Shown here: positions 1 through 11,300 of the stretch, piece after piece
Position numbering within the stretch: the stretch's first letter is position 1
Layout: each line of letters starts with the position of its first letter
Origin: Pristionchus mayeri
Taxonomy: Eukaryota > Nematoda > Chromadorea > Rhabditida > Neodiplogasteridae
Direction of reading: 5' to 3'
Assembly (NCBI GenBank): GCA_036245805.1
Contig: BTRK01000001.1
Location: 13,144,001 to 13,208,000, forward strand
DNA: 64,000 nucleotides
Notes under the pieces: generated by a model
Told to the model about the DNA's origin: nothing
The model's input: only the letters and a program-made list of their open reading frames with translations
The model's database searches: none
Translations under genes and position numbers: made by a program

Positions 1-696
1 ATTCTGAGAGATTGCATGAATGTTTGACAAAATGTTCAAAATGCTTCGATCTCTCCCATATTATCATGGTTGATGTGTCTGAAGATAAGAAACTTCCAGG
101 TTAAGTTTCAGAGCCGTAAAATCAAAATTGCCTAAAAGCCGGCTCTGGAATTTTCAAAATTTCAAAATTCTGTATAATCGTTCAACGTTGAGCTACAGTG
201 AAGTTAGAAAGTGTAAAATTACCAGCTCTACGAGCTGAACATCTTTCATATTGATAACTTTGATAAAGGAAAAAAAGAAAAAAAATGTTCCAACCAACCA
301 CGAGATTATTATAGATTCGAAATCTACGCCATTTTCTACCCCGGATAAGTTTTTTTCCTGATCAATCATGAATGGTATTCGTTCTCATTTTTCGCCTTGA
401 ATGTGCTAAATCTCAACTTTTCTCGTTATTTCCAAATTTTCCTTTGACTGTAACAACTAGTTAGAGCATCCAATCGCGTTTAAAGTTGGCCGAGGAGTCG
501 TACTGGAGCATATAAAGGTGTTCAATATCAATTCTGATAAAAATTTTGAAAATTCCAGAGCCGGCTTTCAGGCACATTTGATTTTACGGCTCTGAAACTT
601 AAACTGAAAGTTTCTTATCTTCAGGCACATCAACCACGATAATATGGTAGAGATCGAATCATTTTGAACATTTTCGATCTCTCAGAAGACCTGTGA
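1..696. mobile_element. Fold-back (long inverted repeat) element, family F1 copy 1, left tip cut by window edge
   Basis: The outer parts are inverted copies of each other: CTGAGAGATTGCAT near base 3 pairs with ATCTCTCAGAAG near 677-688, and the segment with GCCGGCTCTGGAATTTTC (about 138-160) recurs inverted at about 550-570. The right end, ...AGACCTGTGA, is followed by TA. The same sequence recurs as a longer copy at 15915-17127, where both ends abut TA. I infer a non-autonomous Tc1/mariner-type fold-back element. No protein-coding capacity is visible. Confidence 0.8.
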
Positions 697-1439
697 TAAG
701 AAGACTGCAAGTTTTGTAAAAGCATTTTAAAATGCACTTATAACAGGATCTGAGCGTCGGAATGGTAATGAGAGGACCGTTTTTTTTTCGAAACGAAGGA
801 TTTTCTGATTCTGCAATAACATAGACAAAATAACTACACAGGGTCTCAAAAGGAGAAGAGACCTTATTTGCGTGGCCCGACGAATCCCATTCATTTGTCG
901 ATTAACTAAATAATGGAGCGGTCTGAAATGCATACTTTGTTCAATCGTTTACGTATGCTACAGTTGAACGAGGCTCAAATCGAGGAAAAGCTCTTGGTTG
1001 ATTTGTGAGGAAAAGGTTCATGCATCTATCTACACAAACGCCGCATCCGTAGCTTCACTCCCCTATGTGAAGATGTCTTTTGAGTGGTCAAAAGAACCCA
1101 TTTTTACTCGATTGATATCGAATTGCATTATGTTTCACCCAATAATGAGGATTAATCTTTCAGATTTTCTACGAATTCTTTCAGAATCAAATAAGTAGGA
1201 TGTTTCAAGATAATTTTGTTGTCGGATCCTCTCATTTCACCCAAATGTTGTGAATTTTGACAGACCAACTCGAAAAATAGACACAGTGAGAGGGCGATTG
1301 TTCTCTGAGAATTACTGGGCCACGCAAATGAGCCTAATTCCCCATCTGACAGGCTGTGTACTACATAGTAGGTATGGATTTTTCGGTCCACAATTCGGAT
1401 TAAAAAGGAGATGACAAGTGTTGTTGCTTCAGACGACTG
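697..1439. other. Intergenic, no supported gene; weak inverted repeat
   Basis: No convincing exon is visible. Short matching segments in opposite orientation, such as TTTGCGTGGCCC near 868 and GGGCCACGCAAA near 1317, suggest a decayed inverted repeat. Open frames here are short and without recognisable similarity. Confidence 0.4.
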
Positions 1440-1583
1440 TTACTCTTGTTCGGGTTTAGCAGTGTAAGGCGTTGGCAACTTCGGCAAGTTCAAAAGGTTG
1501 GTAATTTCGTCAAATTCAGCAAGCGGCAAGTGAATTTTGGCACACCCTGGTCCTCGTACTTCTATCATTTCGGTCCTAACCTT
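1440..1583 (-). CDS. Possible 3' terminal exon of an unidentified minus-strand gene
   Basis: Read on the minus strand, an acceptor-like ATCAAG precedes 47 open codons and a TAA stop. The peptide is ordinary in composition, contains a segment LPLAEFDEITNLLNLPKLP, and ends PEQE. It looks more like protein than the repeat-derived frames around it. I found no upstream exon to join to it and do not recognise a family. It could be a chance open frame. Confidence 0.3.
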   Translation of the reverse strand, partial: KVRTEMIEVRGPGCAKIHLPLAEFDEITNLLNLPKLPTPYTAKPEQE

Positions 1584-1904
1584 CTTGATGAAAATAAAAA
1601 AATATATATATAAATAAATTCTTGCTGACGGCTGAGAGCTCTTCAGGGCTTTGTCCCCTTTTAGGGATTGAAAATTAGAGGGAACAGTATCAGTAGATAC
1701 TATTTCCAATCAGCTTGTTTCGAAATACTTTTAGGGATTTTAACAGAATTTTTAAAATCATTTAATTTTCATTTCACCACATCGATCGATTATCATGCGA
1801 TCCCTACCAAATAATAGACAAGGAAGGGGGAGAGCTGGAATCTTCCTTTATCGATGGATGACTCCGAGTACAGATCAATTGAATTGACCGACACGGGATC
1901 ATTA
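1584..1904. other. Intergenic, nothing recognised
   Basis: AT-rich sequence with a short TATATATA run near 1600-1615. I see no exon, RNA gene or repeat end here. Confidence 0.5.
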
Positions 1905-3654
1905 GAGAGGAATCGGGAGATACTCGATAACTCTGGGGCTTGCCGGGACGTAGGAATTCATGATTTTTAATTGGCTGCAAAATTTAAAAAAAAGTACTTC
2001 GAAATGAGCTCTTTTAAATGGCGTTGGTGTATTTCCCGAAAAAAAAATTTTTCGCCGTGGCATGCTCCGAAAGTCGATTTTTCGGCATTTTCCGATAAAG
2101 ATACGAACAAATTGTCAACAGACGAATGAAAGAGGAGTGTGAGAGGAACATTTTTCTTTCTTTGGATGGGTCGAAAACTCAAAAATTGCATCTAGTGTGC
2201 AACTTTGGCGAAGATTTTGAGAAAAATTGAAATACCGAAAAGTTCTGGTTGGCACTATGCGCGACTTATTAGCCCTCTTGGGTACTTTCATTCGTGTATA
2301 GATCATAGGAATCGAGTCATGCGTTGTAATGTAGCTCTCGTTTAAGTATAGACCAGATGTGGGGTGTTCAGTAGACGACATGTTTCCTAGATCACAGTAG
2401 GAGTCATTTGCCTCAGAATTACATGTATTCACAACAAAACATGTTTCCACTTCATTACCATGTAATTTTCAGGTCCATTTGGCTATAGACTCAATTTTAA
2501 GAATTTGCGAACTGCTTTCTGGGAAGACCCAAATAAACAAGTTTCAGGTGGTAATTGGCCTCAATTCAAAGGGAAATCCTCGTAATACCATGTAGGAACG
2601 ATAGAATTGGGCTAGAAACCACCTAGAGCGCGTGCTCTAACCACCTTGCGCTCTCGCCGCCTGACCTCCCTCACCCTCCCCTCGATTTATTGCTCTTCCG
2701 CGCGCCTCGGCCTTCGTTTTCTGCCAACTTCTAGCGTATGTTGCGTGCGTAAATGAAAATATAGAAATTTACTTTCAACAGATAAAATTTTCAGCTCTTC
2801 ATTCTCTATATTCTGGTACATATTACTTTGCGATATCTTGATTTCTGAATTACGTGCCGTATTTAAGCATGTTTCGTTTATAAAATTGAGCAAGTTACAT
2901 TTGAAGCATTACTTTCTTTCCAAAACGTTCTGAAAATTGTTCCTATATGGTATTACGAGGATTTCCCTTTGAATTGAGGCCAATTACCACCTGAAACTTG
3001 TTTATTTGGGTCTTCCTAGAAGGCAGTTCGCAAATTCTTAAAATTGAGTCTAAAGCCAAATGGGCCTGAAAATTACATGGTAATGAAGTGGAAACATGTT
3101 TTTGTTGTGAATACATGCAATTCTGAGGCAAATGACTACTACTGTGATCTAGGAAACATGTCGTCTGCTGAACACCCCACATCCGGTCTAAACCTAAACG
3201 AGAGCTACATTACAACGCATGACTCGATTCCTGTGATCTATACACGAAATGAAAGTACCCAAGAGGGCTAATAAGTCGCGCATAGTGCCAACCAGAACTT
3301 TTCGGTATTTCAATTTTTCTCAAAATCTTCGCCTAAGTTGCACCCTAGATGCAATTTTTGATTTTTCGACCCATCCAAAGAAAGAAAAATGTTCCTCTCA
3401 CACTCCTCTTTCATTCGTCTGTTGACAATTTGTTCATATCTTTATCGGAAAATGCCGAAAAAGCGAGTGAAAGACTTTTTCCGAAAAAATCGAAACTCCG
3501 CCCACTTCCGAAGCACGTCACGACGAGAAAAAATTTTTTCAGAGAGAACGGCCGATGCCAATTGAAAGAGCTCGTTTCGAAGTAATTTTAATCAATTTTG
3601 CAGCCAATTTAAAAATCATGAATTCCTACGTCCCGGCCTATCCCGATTCCTCTC
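1905..3654. mobile_element. Fold-back element, family F2 copy A (about 1.75 kb)
   Basis: The terminal sequences GAGAGGAATCGGGA (1905) and TCCCGATTCCTCTC (ending 3654) are inverted copies, and the arms stay similar inward almost to the centre near 2.78 kb. AATTCATGATTTTTAA near 1957 faces TTAAAAATCATGAATTC near 3609. A second copy with the same ends lies at 6539-8543 in an intron. The centre carries GGTTAGAGCAC on the minus strand, resembling a tRNA D-arm. The open frames inside are by-products of the repeat. Confidence 0.85.
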
Positions 3655-3838
3655 ATGAGTTCACACCCACTGGCAAAGGAGGGCGAAGGAGGACGAGGGA
3701 TGGCGAGGGAGGGCTAGGGGACGTTTTGGTAGGGGGTGTTTTGGTAGAGGGGACGTTTTGGTAGAGGGGTGACGTTTTGGTAAGGGGACGTTTTGGTAGT
3801 ACCCTTTTAGAGAGGGGGGACTTTTGGTATGGACCCGA
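3655..3838. repeat. Minisatellite built on GGGGACGTTTTGGTA
   Basis: Between about 3718 and 3806 the unit (GA)GGGGACGTTTTGGTA recurs about five times with small spacing changes. It follows a purine-rich stretch of GGCGAGGGAGG-like motifs. The minus-strand open frame through it encodes a low-complexity Pro/Lys/His peptide and is not taken as a gene. Confidence 0.75.
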
Positions 3839-4354
3839 TTACAGTACATGCTAATCGCATTTCCCGGCTGCCCGCGGCGGCCCACAGATTCCGCGGGATC
3901 GTTTTTGTGGGAACACGAGTAAGCTTCATGTAACGAGAAATCGATTTTCATATTCCTAACATCATTCTCATTTTTCCTACGAGGGTAGGATCGGGATCTG
4001 AAAATTCTCCAACACACGGAAATACAGTATACCCATCCGTCAATATGGCTTTTCATGAATCAAGAATCGCAAATGACATGTGCATTGCGTCTGATGATGA
4101 TAAGGAGCACGGATATTTGTTATCTGTGACTAGTTCATTGGGTCAACTATATTTCCGTGTGTCAGACAATTTTCATATCCCTATCATTCCCTCATAAATA
4201 AAAATACAAAATACATCTATTCGGGAATAATACGATGGACATGAGAATCGATGTCTCGTTGCATGAAACTTAGTCGTGTTCCCACAAAAGCGATCCGCGG
4301 AATCCGCGGGCCGCCGCGGCCGCAGATGTACAATGCGATTAGCATGTACTGTAA
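3839..4354. mobile_element. Fold-back/MITE-like element (about 0.5 kb)
   Basis: TTACAGTACATGCTAATCGC at the left end is mirrored by GCGATTAGCATGTACTGTAA at the right end. GC-rich blocks (CCCGCGGCGGCCC and GGGCCGCCGCGG) face each other inside. The arms are diverged. No coding capacity. Confidence 0.75.
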
Positions 4355-5320
4355 CATAACAAACTAGATATGGAATCAAATTTAACTAGTTGATGCGAAC
4401 TTCGGATATTTTTTTCAGTATCGATCCGAGATCAAAATGATGTCAACTCGAAATTTCGATGAAATCACAAAAACAACACTACAAACTCTAAAATGATAAG
4501 GGTCTCAACCGTCCGATTAATAGTATAGGCGTGATTGCAGATCGCCCCATTCCGGACACAAAAGTGGCACGCATTTTGGCACGCATTAAGCCACCGCAGA
4601 AGAAAAAAAACCAGTCCTCAAAACCATTCAACGCTCTCACGCAAAACTGAATACGAGATTCTCATACAAAAAAAATAGTGTCTGGATAGAGACAGCGTTT
4701 TGCATCAATGAACTCATTTTGATTTCGCCTAATCAGTTCACAATGTTAAAGTCACAAAATTTGCGCAAACAGCTCATTAACGGCATTAACACCCCGTAAA
4801 ATTGTATTCGCCCCATTGTGGAGTCAGTAAAACACCTCTTTTCCCGAAGATTAGGAAAGCGTGGAAATGTCCGATCAGAGCTCTAATCATCACGGGTGAC
4901 ACCTTATTATCCCCAAGATAATCTCTGGAAAAGGTTGAAAAGCAAAAGGCACACTCCAGAATGTGGAGTGTGCTTTTTGGAGTTAACACTGAACAAAAAA
5001 ACTTCTAAGTCGTCGGAGTAATATCTGTGATGAAGATCAGCCGTTTCCGGGTGTACATTACGCCAACACACAACTTTTCTTAACAAGCACTCAAAATGGT
5101 TTCCAAAAACAGAAAACTTGAAAATAATTTGTTGAGTTTGTGCCAGTGATTGAATCAATGAACTCATAATCGTTTTTGCTTGGCGTTGATTCTTCCGAAG
5201 ATTGAGAAGGCGTGGGCGTGTCCGACCTGGGCTCAAATCATCACGTCTGATCGCATAATCCCCGTGATTATCTTCAGAAATGGTTGAAAAGCCCATTCGA
5301 GAGCCCCGATAACATCAGAT
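4355..5320. repeat. Intergenic region with a 100-bp imperfect direct repeat upstream of the secreted-protein gene
   Basis: About 4844-4943 and 5194-5296 share the same order of motifs: CCGAAGATT, GCGTGG, TGTCCGA, ATCATCACG, ATCCCC and GGTTGAAAAGC. They are direct repeats roughly 350 bp apart. The second copy ends about 25 bp before the start codon at 5321, so the repeat may include promoter or 5' UTR sequence. No separate gene is supported. Confidence 0.55.
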
Positions 5321-8300
5321 ATGATCGCTTCTTCTCTTCTTATCTTATGTTTGGCGTCAATCGCCGAATCTCGGGTATCCTTCCCCTTCTCCGAAGTACT
5401 GCAACGGAATGATTTGCTAGGAGGCTTGGTATGTTTGCGATTTCACTATTTTCGCTATGCTGAACTTTTCCGAGAGGCTCTTTGGACAGCAGATACATAT
5501 TGATAGCATCAGTGGGGACCTCCTCTGGTTTCTACCAACCAGTTGCTGGGAACCCGTCAACAACTGGTCAGAGCGCTGGTTTACAACTGTTTAGCCTAAG
5601 CTATGCCCATTCTAATTGGTTAACCAGTTGCAAACCAGTTGCTGACTAGTTGTTAACCAGTTAGAGTGGGCGGAGATTAAAACAGTTGTAAACCAGTACT
5701 CTGACCAGTTGTTGACGGGTTCCCCAGCAACTGGTTGGGAGAAACCAGAATCCACGGTCCACGTAGTGTAGTCGTGTCATGACTACTGAATAATTGATTT
5801 TCATATTTTATTTTATTTACATTAGAAAATAAACGATTTGGCATTTAATTCATCCAATTTAAAACATTTTAGACGACTTTCCAATGCTATGCTGGGTGCA
5901 GGGTATACTCACCAAATGCAAACGATGAAATTATCATCCTTGACAAGACTGGGAGAGTGTATTACAGGTTCGTTTTTTAAACAATTCTTGTAAAGCAGTC
6001 GATACGATCCTGATGTGATGCTAAAAGCCATTTAACAGAACGGATCTTTGTCAGAAATTTCGCTGGAAAAATAGGCAAAAATCCTATCGTTACAGTATTT
6101 TTCTCGCCTCAGACAGAAACGACACCTAGCTCGAGTTAATTGTTTGGAGGGGTCAAGGCCTATGAACTATTCGCAAACCATAGATATGATTCTAAATTTC
6201 TTAATTTTTATCGTGATTTCAGTTTGAAACAACTGTCCGAACTGAAGCCGGGAGAGTATAACGATCTGCCCGTGAGTGCATGCAGTAATGAGCATTTTGA
6301 TTCATACTGAATCAAAATTCAAAAAAATGTTTTGAATCATCACTGACTTATTTTGAATCATCTTCAATCGATTAGGCCCGCCCCGATCCCTACACACTGA
6401 AGAAAACGGCAGCAGACCAGGGCAAAGACTTCGTCTTCTACGTCATCGAGAAGGGAGCGAGTGAGTAGGGCACTGGGTTGGATGAGAACTGTGACGTCAT
6501 ACTACTTTTGACATATTAAAGGCGGCATAACACCTTATGAGAGGAATCGGGAGATATTCGAGAACTCTAAAGCATGCCGGGACGTAGGAATTCATGATTT
6601 TTAGTGATTGAAAATCTGAGTAGAGGTACTTCGAATCGTGCTCTTTCGAATGGCCTTGGCCGTTTTTTCGAAAAAAAAATTTCTCGACGCGACGTGCTCC
6701 GGAAATGTACGGAGTCTCGTTTTTTTTGGAAAAAATCGATCTTTGACTCGATTTTTCGGCATTTTACGGTAAAGATACGAACAAATTGTCAACAGACGAA
6801 TGAAAGAGGAGTGTGAGATGAACATTTTTCTTTCTTTGGATTGGTCAAAAACTCAAAAATTTCATCTATGGTCCCACTTTAGCGAAGTTTTCGAAAAATC
6901 TGAAAATACCGAAAAGGTCTGGTTGGCACTATGCGCGATTTATTAGCACCCCTGGGTACTTTAATTTTTTGTATGTATCATAGAGATCGAGTCATGCGTT
7001 CTAATGTTGCACTCGTTTAAGCAAAATCGGTCATGTGAGTCGGGTATAGACATCATGTTTACTGTATGCAAACTAGGTTTTTTTGCATCATAATTGCATT
7101 AATACATTACAAAAAACATGTTTCCACTTCATTGCCATGTAATTTTCAGATCCATTTGGTCATAGACTCAATTTGAAGAAATTGCATACTGCCTTCTGGG
7201 AAGGTCCAAATTGCCAGGTTTTCGGTGGTAATTGGCGTCAATTCAAAGGGAAATCCTCAACATACCATGTAAGAACAATTTTCAGAACGTTTTGTAAAGA
7301 ATGTAATGCTTCAAATGTAACTTGCTCAATTTGATAATCGAAAAATGCCAAAATACGACACGTAATTCAGAAATTATGATATCGCAAACTGATTTGTACC
7401 AAAATATAGAGAATTAAGAGCTGAACATTTTATCTGTTGAAAGTAAGTTTCTATCGTTTCATTGAAGTGCGCTAGACAGCCTGGAATTTGGCCTGAAAGA
7501 GGCTAGAAACCACGGAGAGCGCGTGCTCTAACCACCTGACGCTCTCGCCGCCTGACCTCCCTCTCCCTCCCCTCTCTCTCCCGGGCGCGTTTTCCGTCGT
7601 TTCTGGCCAACTTCTAGGCGATGTGACGTGCGTAAATGAAAAGATAGAAACTTACTTTCAACAGATACAATGTTCAGCTCTTAATTCTCTATATTCTGGT
7701 ACAAATCAGTTTGCGATAATTCCTGAATTACGTGTCGTATTTTGGCATTTTTCGATTATCAAATTGAGCAAGTTACATTTGAAGCATTACTTTCCTTACA
7801 AAACGTTCTGAAAATTGTTCTTACATGGTATGTTGAGGATTTCCCTTTGAATTGACGCCAATTACCACCGAAAACCTGGCAATTTGGACCTTCCCAGAAG
7901 GCAGTATGCAATTTCTTCAAATTGAGTCTATGACCAAATGGACCTGAAAATTACATGGCAATGAAGTGGAAACATGTTTTTGTGATGTATTAATGTAATT
8001 ATGATGTAAAAAAACCTAGTTTGCATACAGAAAACATGTCTATACCCGACTCACATGACCGATTTTGCTTAAACGAGTTGCAACATTACAACGCATGACT
8101 CGATCCCTATGATATATACAAGAAATTAAAGTACACAGGAGTGCTAATAAATCGCGCATAGTGCCAACCAGACCTTTTCGGTATTTTCAGATTTTTCGAA
8201 ACTTCGCTAAAGTTGGACCCTAGATGCATTTTTTGGGTTTTTGACCCATCCAAAGAATGAAAAATGTTCATCTCACACTCCTCTTTCATTCGTCTGTTGA

Positions 8301-11300
8301 CAATTTGTTCGTATCTTTACCGGAAAATGCCGAAAAATTGAGTCAAAGATCGGTTTTTTCCGAAAAAATCGAGACTCCGCCCACTTTCGGAGCATGCCAC
8401 GGCGAAACAATTTTTTTTCGGGAAATCCGCCAACGCCATTTGAAAAAGCTCGTTTCGAAGTACTTTTTGTTAATTTTGCAGCCAATTTAAAAATCATGAA
8501 TTCCTACGTCCCGGCCTATGTAGAGTCTTTCCCGATTCCTCTCTTATTATAATTCTCATCCGACCTAGTGTCGTGAGAAGTCATCACTTTGTGATATTTC
8601 CCGTTCTGTTCAGTTTTGTTGACGCTTTCGCTTGCATAGTGATCGAAAAATTTGAAAATTGTTATTACAACTAACAAAAAACAAATCACTATAGTTAATT
8701 TCACCATAACTCAGTTTTACTATTTCAAAAAACCCATTAAGCCATTTCAGAGAATTACGATACAAGAGTTTACTACGTGATTGATGAGGAGACACGAACC
8801 CAGGCGTTCAGGGAGCCTCTATTTACTGTGCTGTCCACTACTGGGGCTATCTACATGAACTTCTACGGAGGTACATTTGAGGTAAATACAGTCTCGGTAC
8901 ACGAGCGGAGTTTTTGAATCCGTTCACATCGAATTTGATATAGATACATAGAGGGCTGTTTCGTGATTTTGTTCAGCCTGTGGAAAAAATATAAGCGCGA
9001 GGGACGCGCGCTCGCGAGAGGAGCACACTGACTTAACCGGGTTAGAGCGAGGGCGCTCTCACGCGTTGCGTGCATTGAAGGTTTGCCTTAATGAGCCGTG
9101 GAGTGCGATATTCGCCCAATCATACCTTCATTTAACGCACTACATAGACAATTATCCGACTTTGATCCGAAATTTTTAGGAGGGGTGCCCTACTGTGTAC
9201 GCTACTGGCTTCGACTCCTTCTCCGTATGCAGACCTGTATATACAGCGAGGTATGCATCTGTGATTACAAATCGGCTCTGTACCGCTTGGTGGACATATC
9301 GTTGATTCTTTCCCGTTCCGGGGGAAACAATTTCAGTGGGCATAACTAGGGCTGGCGAATGAAGGAAAAATCGAAGAATGAAGAGGCGATTTTCCCCTCC
9401 CTCTCATTTCTCCTTCTTGAAGAATGACCCGGTCGGTTTCGTCCTTCATGAAGGAATGATTTCGCAAAACTGGTTATATCTCAATTCAGGATCGAAACAA
9501 AAAGCCGATATTCCATATTAATCGTTCACGCAAAAAATACCCACCTGTTGTGCTTCGTTAAAGGAGGAGTAAACTCAAAATTTTGAAGCTATCATATGCA
9601 CTTCCTAGAGCTCCACAACGATAAGAAGCTCCGAAATTTTCACAATGATATCCATTCCGAACAGAGTTATAGCGATTTGGCTGGGAGCCAGATCAGGGAC
9701 AGCTCAGGGAAGGGGGCGAGATAACACGCGATTTGAAGAGAATGCGTCGCTAGGTGAAACATATTCCAACAGGGCGCGCGTTTGCATTTACTCCTCCTTT
9801 AATATGGTCTATCATAGGAAATGGGAGTATCCCGTCCAGAGATGGAAAACTAGATCGCGCGCAGGAGAAAAACAAGAGAGAAACAACACGCACACCCTCA
9901 GGAACCAAATAAAAAGGGAAAGGGTACTCAACTGACACTTTTTTGGTGAATATCGAGTAATGCGTTGGGATTTGTTGGATCATTTTCAATAGAAAGCATC
10001 AATGTACAATGATAGGTATAAGGAGGGGATACTCGGTGATTCCTGTCATGGCGCGTTCGTGTCCCCCATTTCGGCCTTACGAAGATTTCAAGCAATGATA
10101 TGCATACGCTTCTCACACGTACATATTACGATAGAATAACCACCCTGAACACGATCACCATAATACTTTCACATTTGAACCCTCTTCTGAGGCAACCCCT
10201 TCATGAAGGAAAGGCGTTCATTCATGAAGGAAACACCGCTCTCCTCCTCCCTTCAATGAAGAATGAAACCGCACCGCTCACCCGTTGAAATGAGAATGAA
10301 TTATTCATTTTAACTCTTCATTCGCCAGCCCTAGACATAACATAATTACTGTGGAAATATGATAATTATAGTTGACACATCAGAATTACAGCGGGCATTT
10401 GTCCCTCGAATTCCTGATTCTCCCCAAACGATACAGAGCCGACAAATCGATTTAAACCAAAACGTCGAATTTTAACCGGAATTTCACAATTTTTAAGATC
10501 AGCAGAATCTGCGCTTAACACTGTACACGGTTACGAATGGCATTTGACATGTAATTTTTGGCACAAAAAATTCGTCATTAGTCGTTGGTGGCGCCCTGTA
10601 AGAATTAGACAATAGCTATGACCATAGTTGCCCACGCCGCCGGCGACCCCCATGACCCCCATTCATGGATGAGCGGTGCCTCACTTGCCGCCGCCAGTGG
10701 TGGGAAACTATGGCTATGACAAATCGGGGCATGCTCTTTGCGTGACACGTACTATCGCTCTCTCTGTACTACAATACCGATAATATCGCTGCATCCTATC
10801 ACTACATTCATACTGTTGCTGAGTATACCGCAGTACACCACCTAGAATAGTGTTCTCAGCGTAGTCTTAATGTAAAATCGCTTGACATGGTTGCACCTTT
10901 TGTTTTGTTCTGTCGGACAGCCGATATATCATATGACACTTGAAGTAGCATGCGTCACTTGATGATATTTTTTTTAAATAAACAAAAAAACTTAAATCTG
11001 ATTGCGCTAAAGTGCGAGAATTTTATTTTTATAAAGTTTGTTTTACCAATATATCAAACTGTATTAGGAATTCCCCAGAAATAGAAAAACAAGAGATTTT
11101 TCTAAATATTGTTTTCCCCCCAGAAACAGTAATGTGCAGAGTAATTTCCAGGTCAGCTGAATCTGTGCTAAACACTGCTTTCCCGATCTATTCTCCGATT
11201 GCCACCGTTGACTTTAAGGATTCCTGGGGAACAAAGGTTTCGGACGTTTCCGGAAATCCAAGTATGGCTATCGCTAAATATATCGTTATTGAAAATCAAA

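Noticed and set aside
9645..9935. Conserved small open frame with DISIPNR/SIPNR that recurs at 40372-40629, 30011-30271 and the mirrored positions
   Set aside because: It lies wholly inside the TTAA-bounded MITE family. The similarity is nucleotide-level and spans non-coding tips, start positions differ, and there is no splice context.
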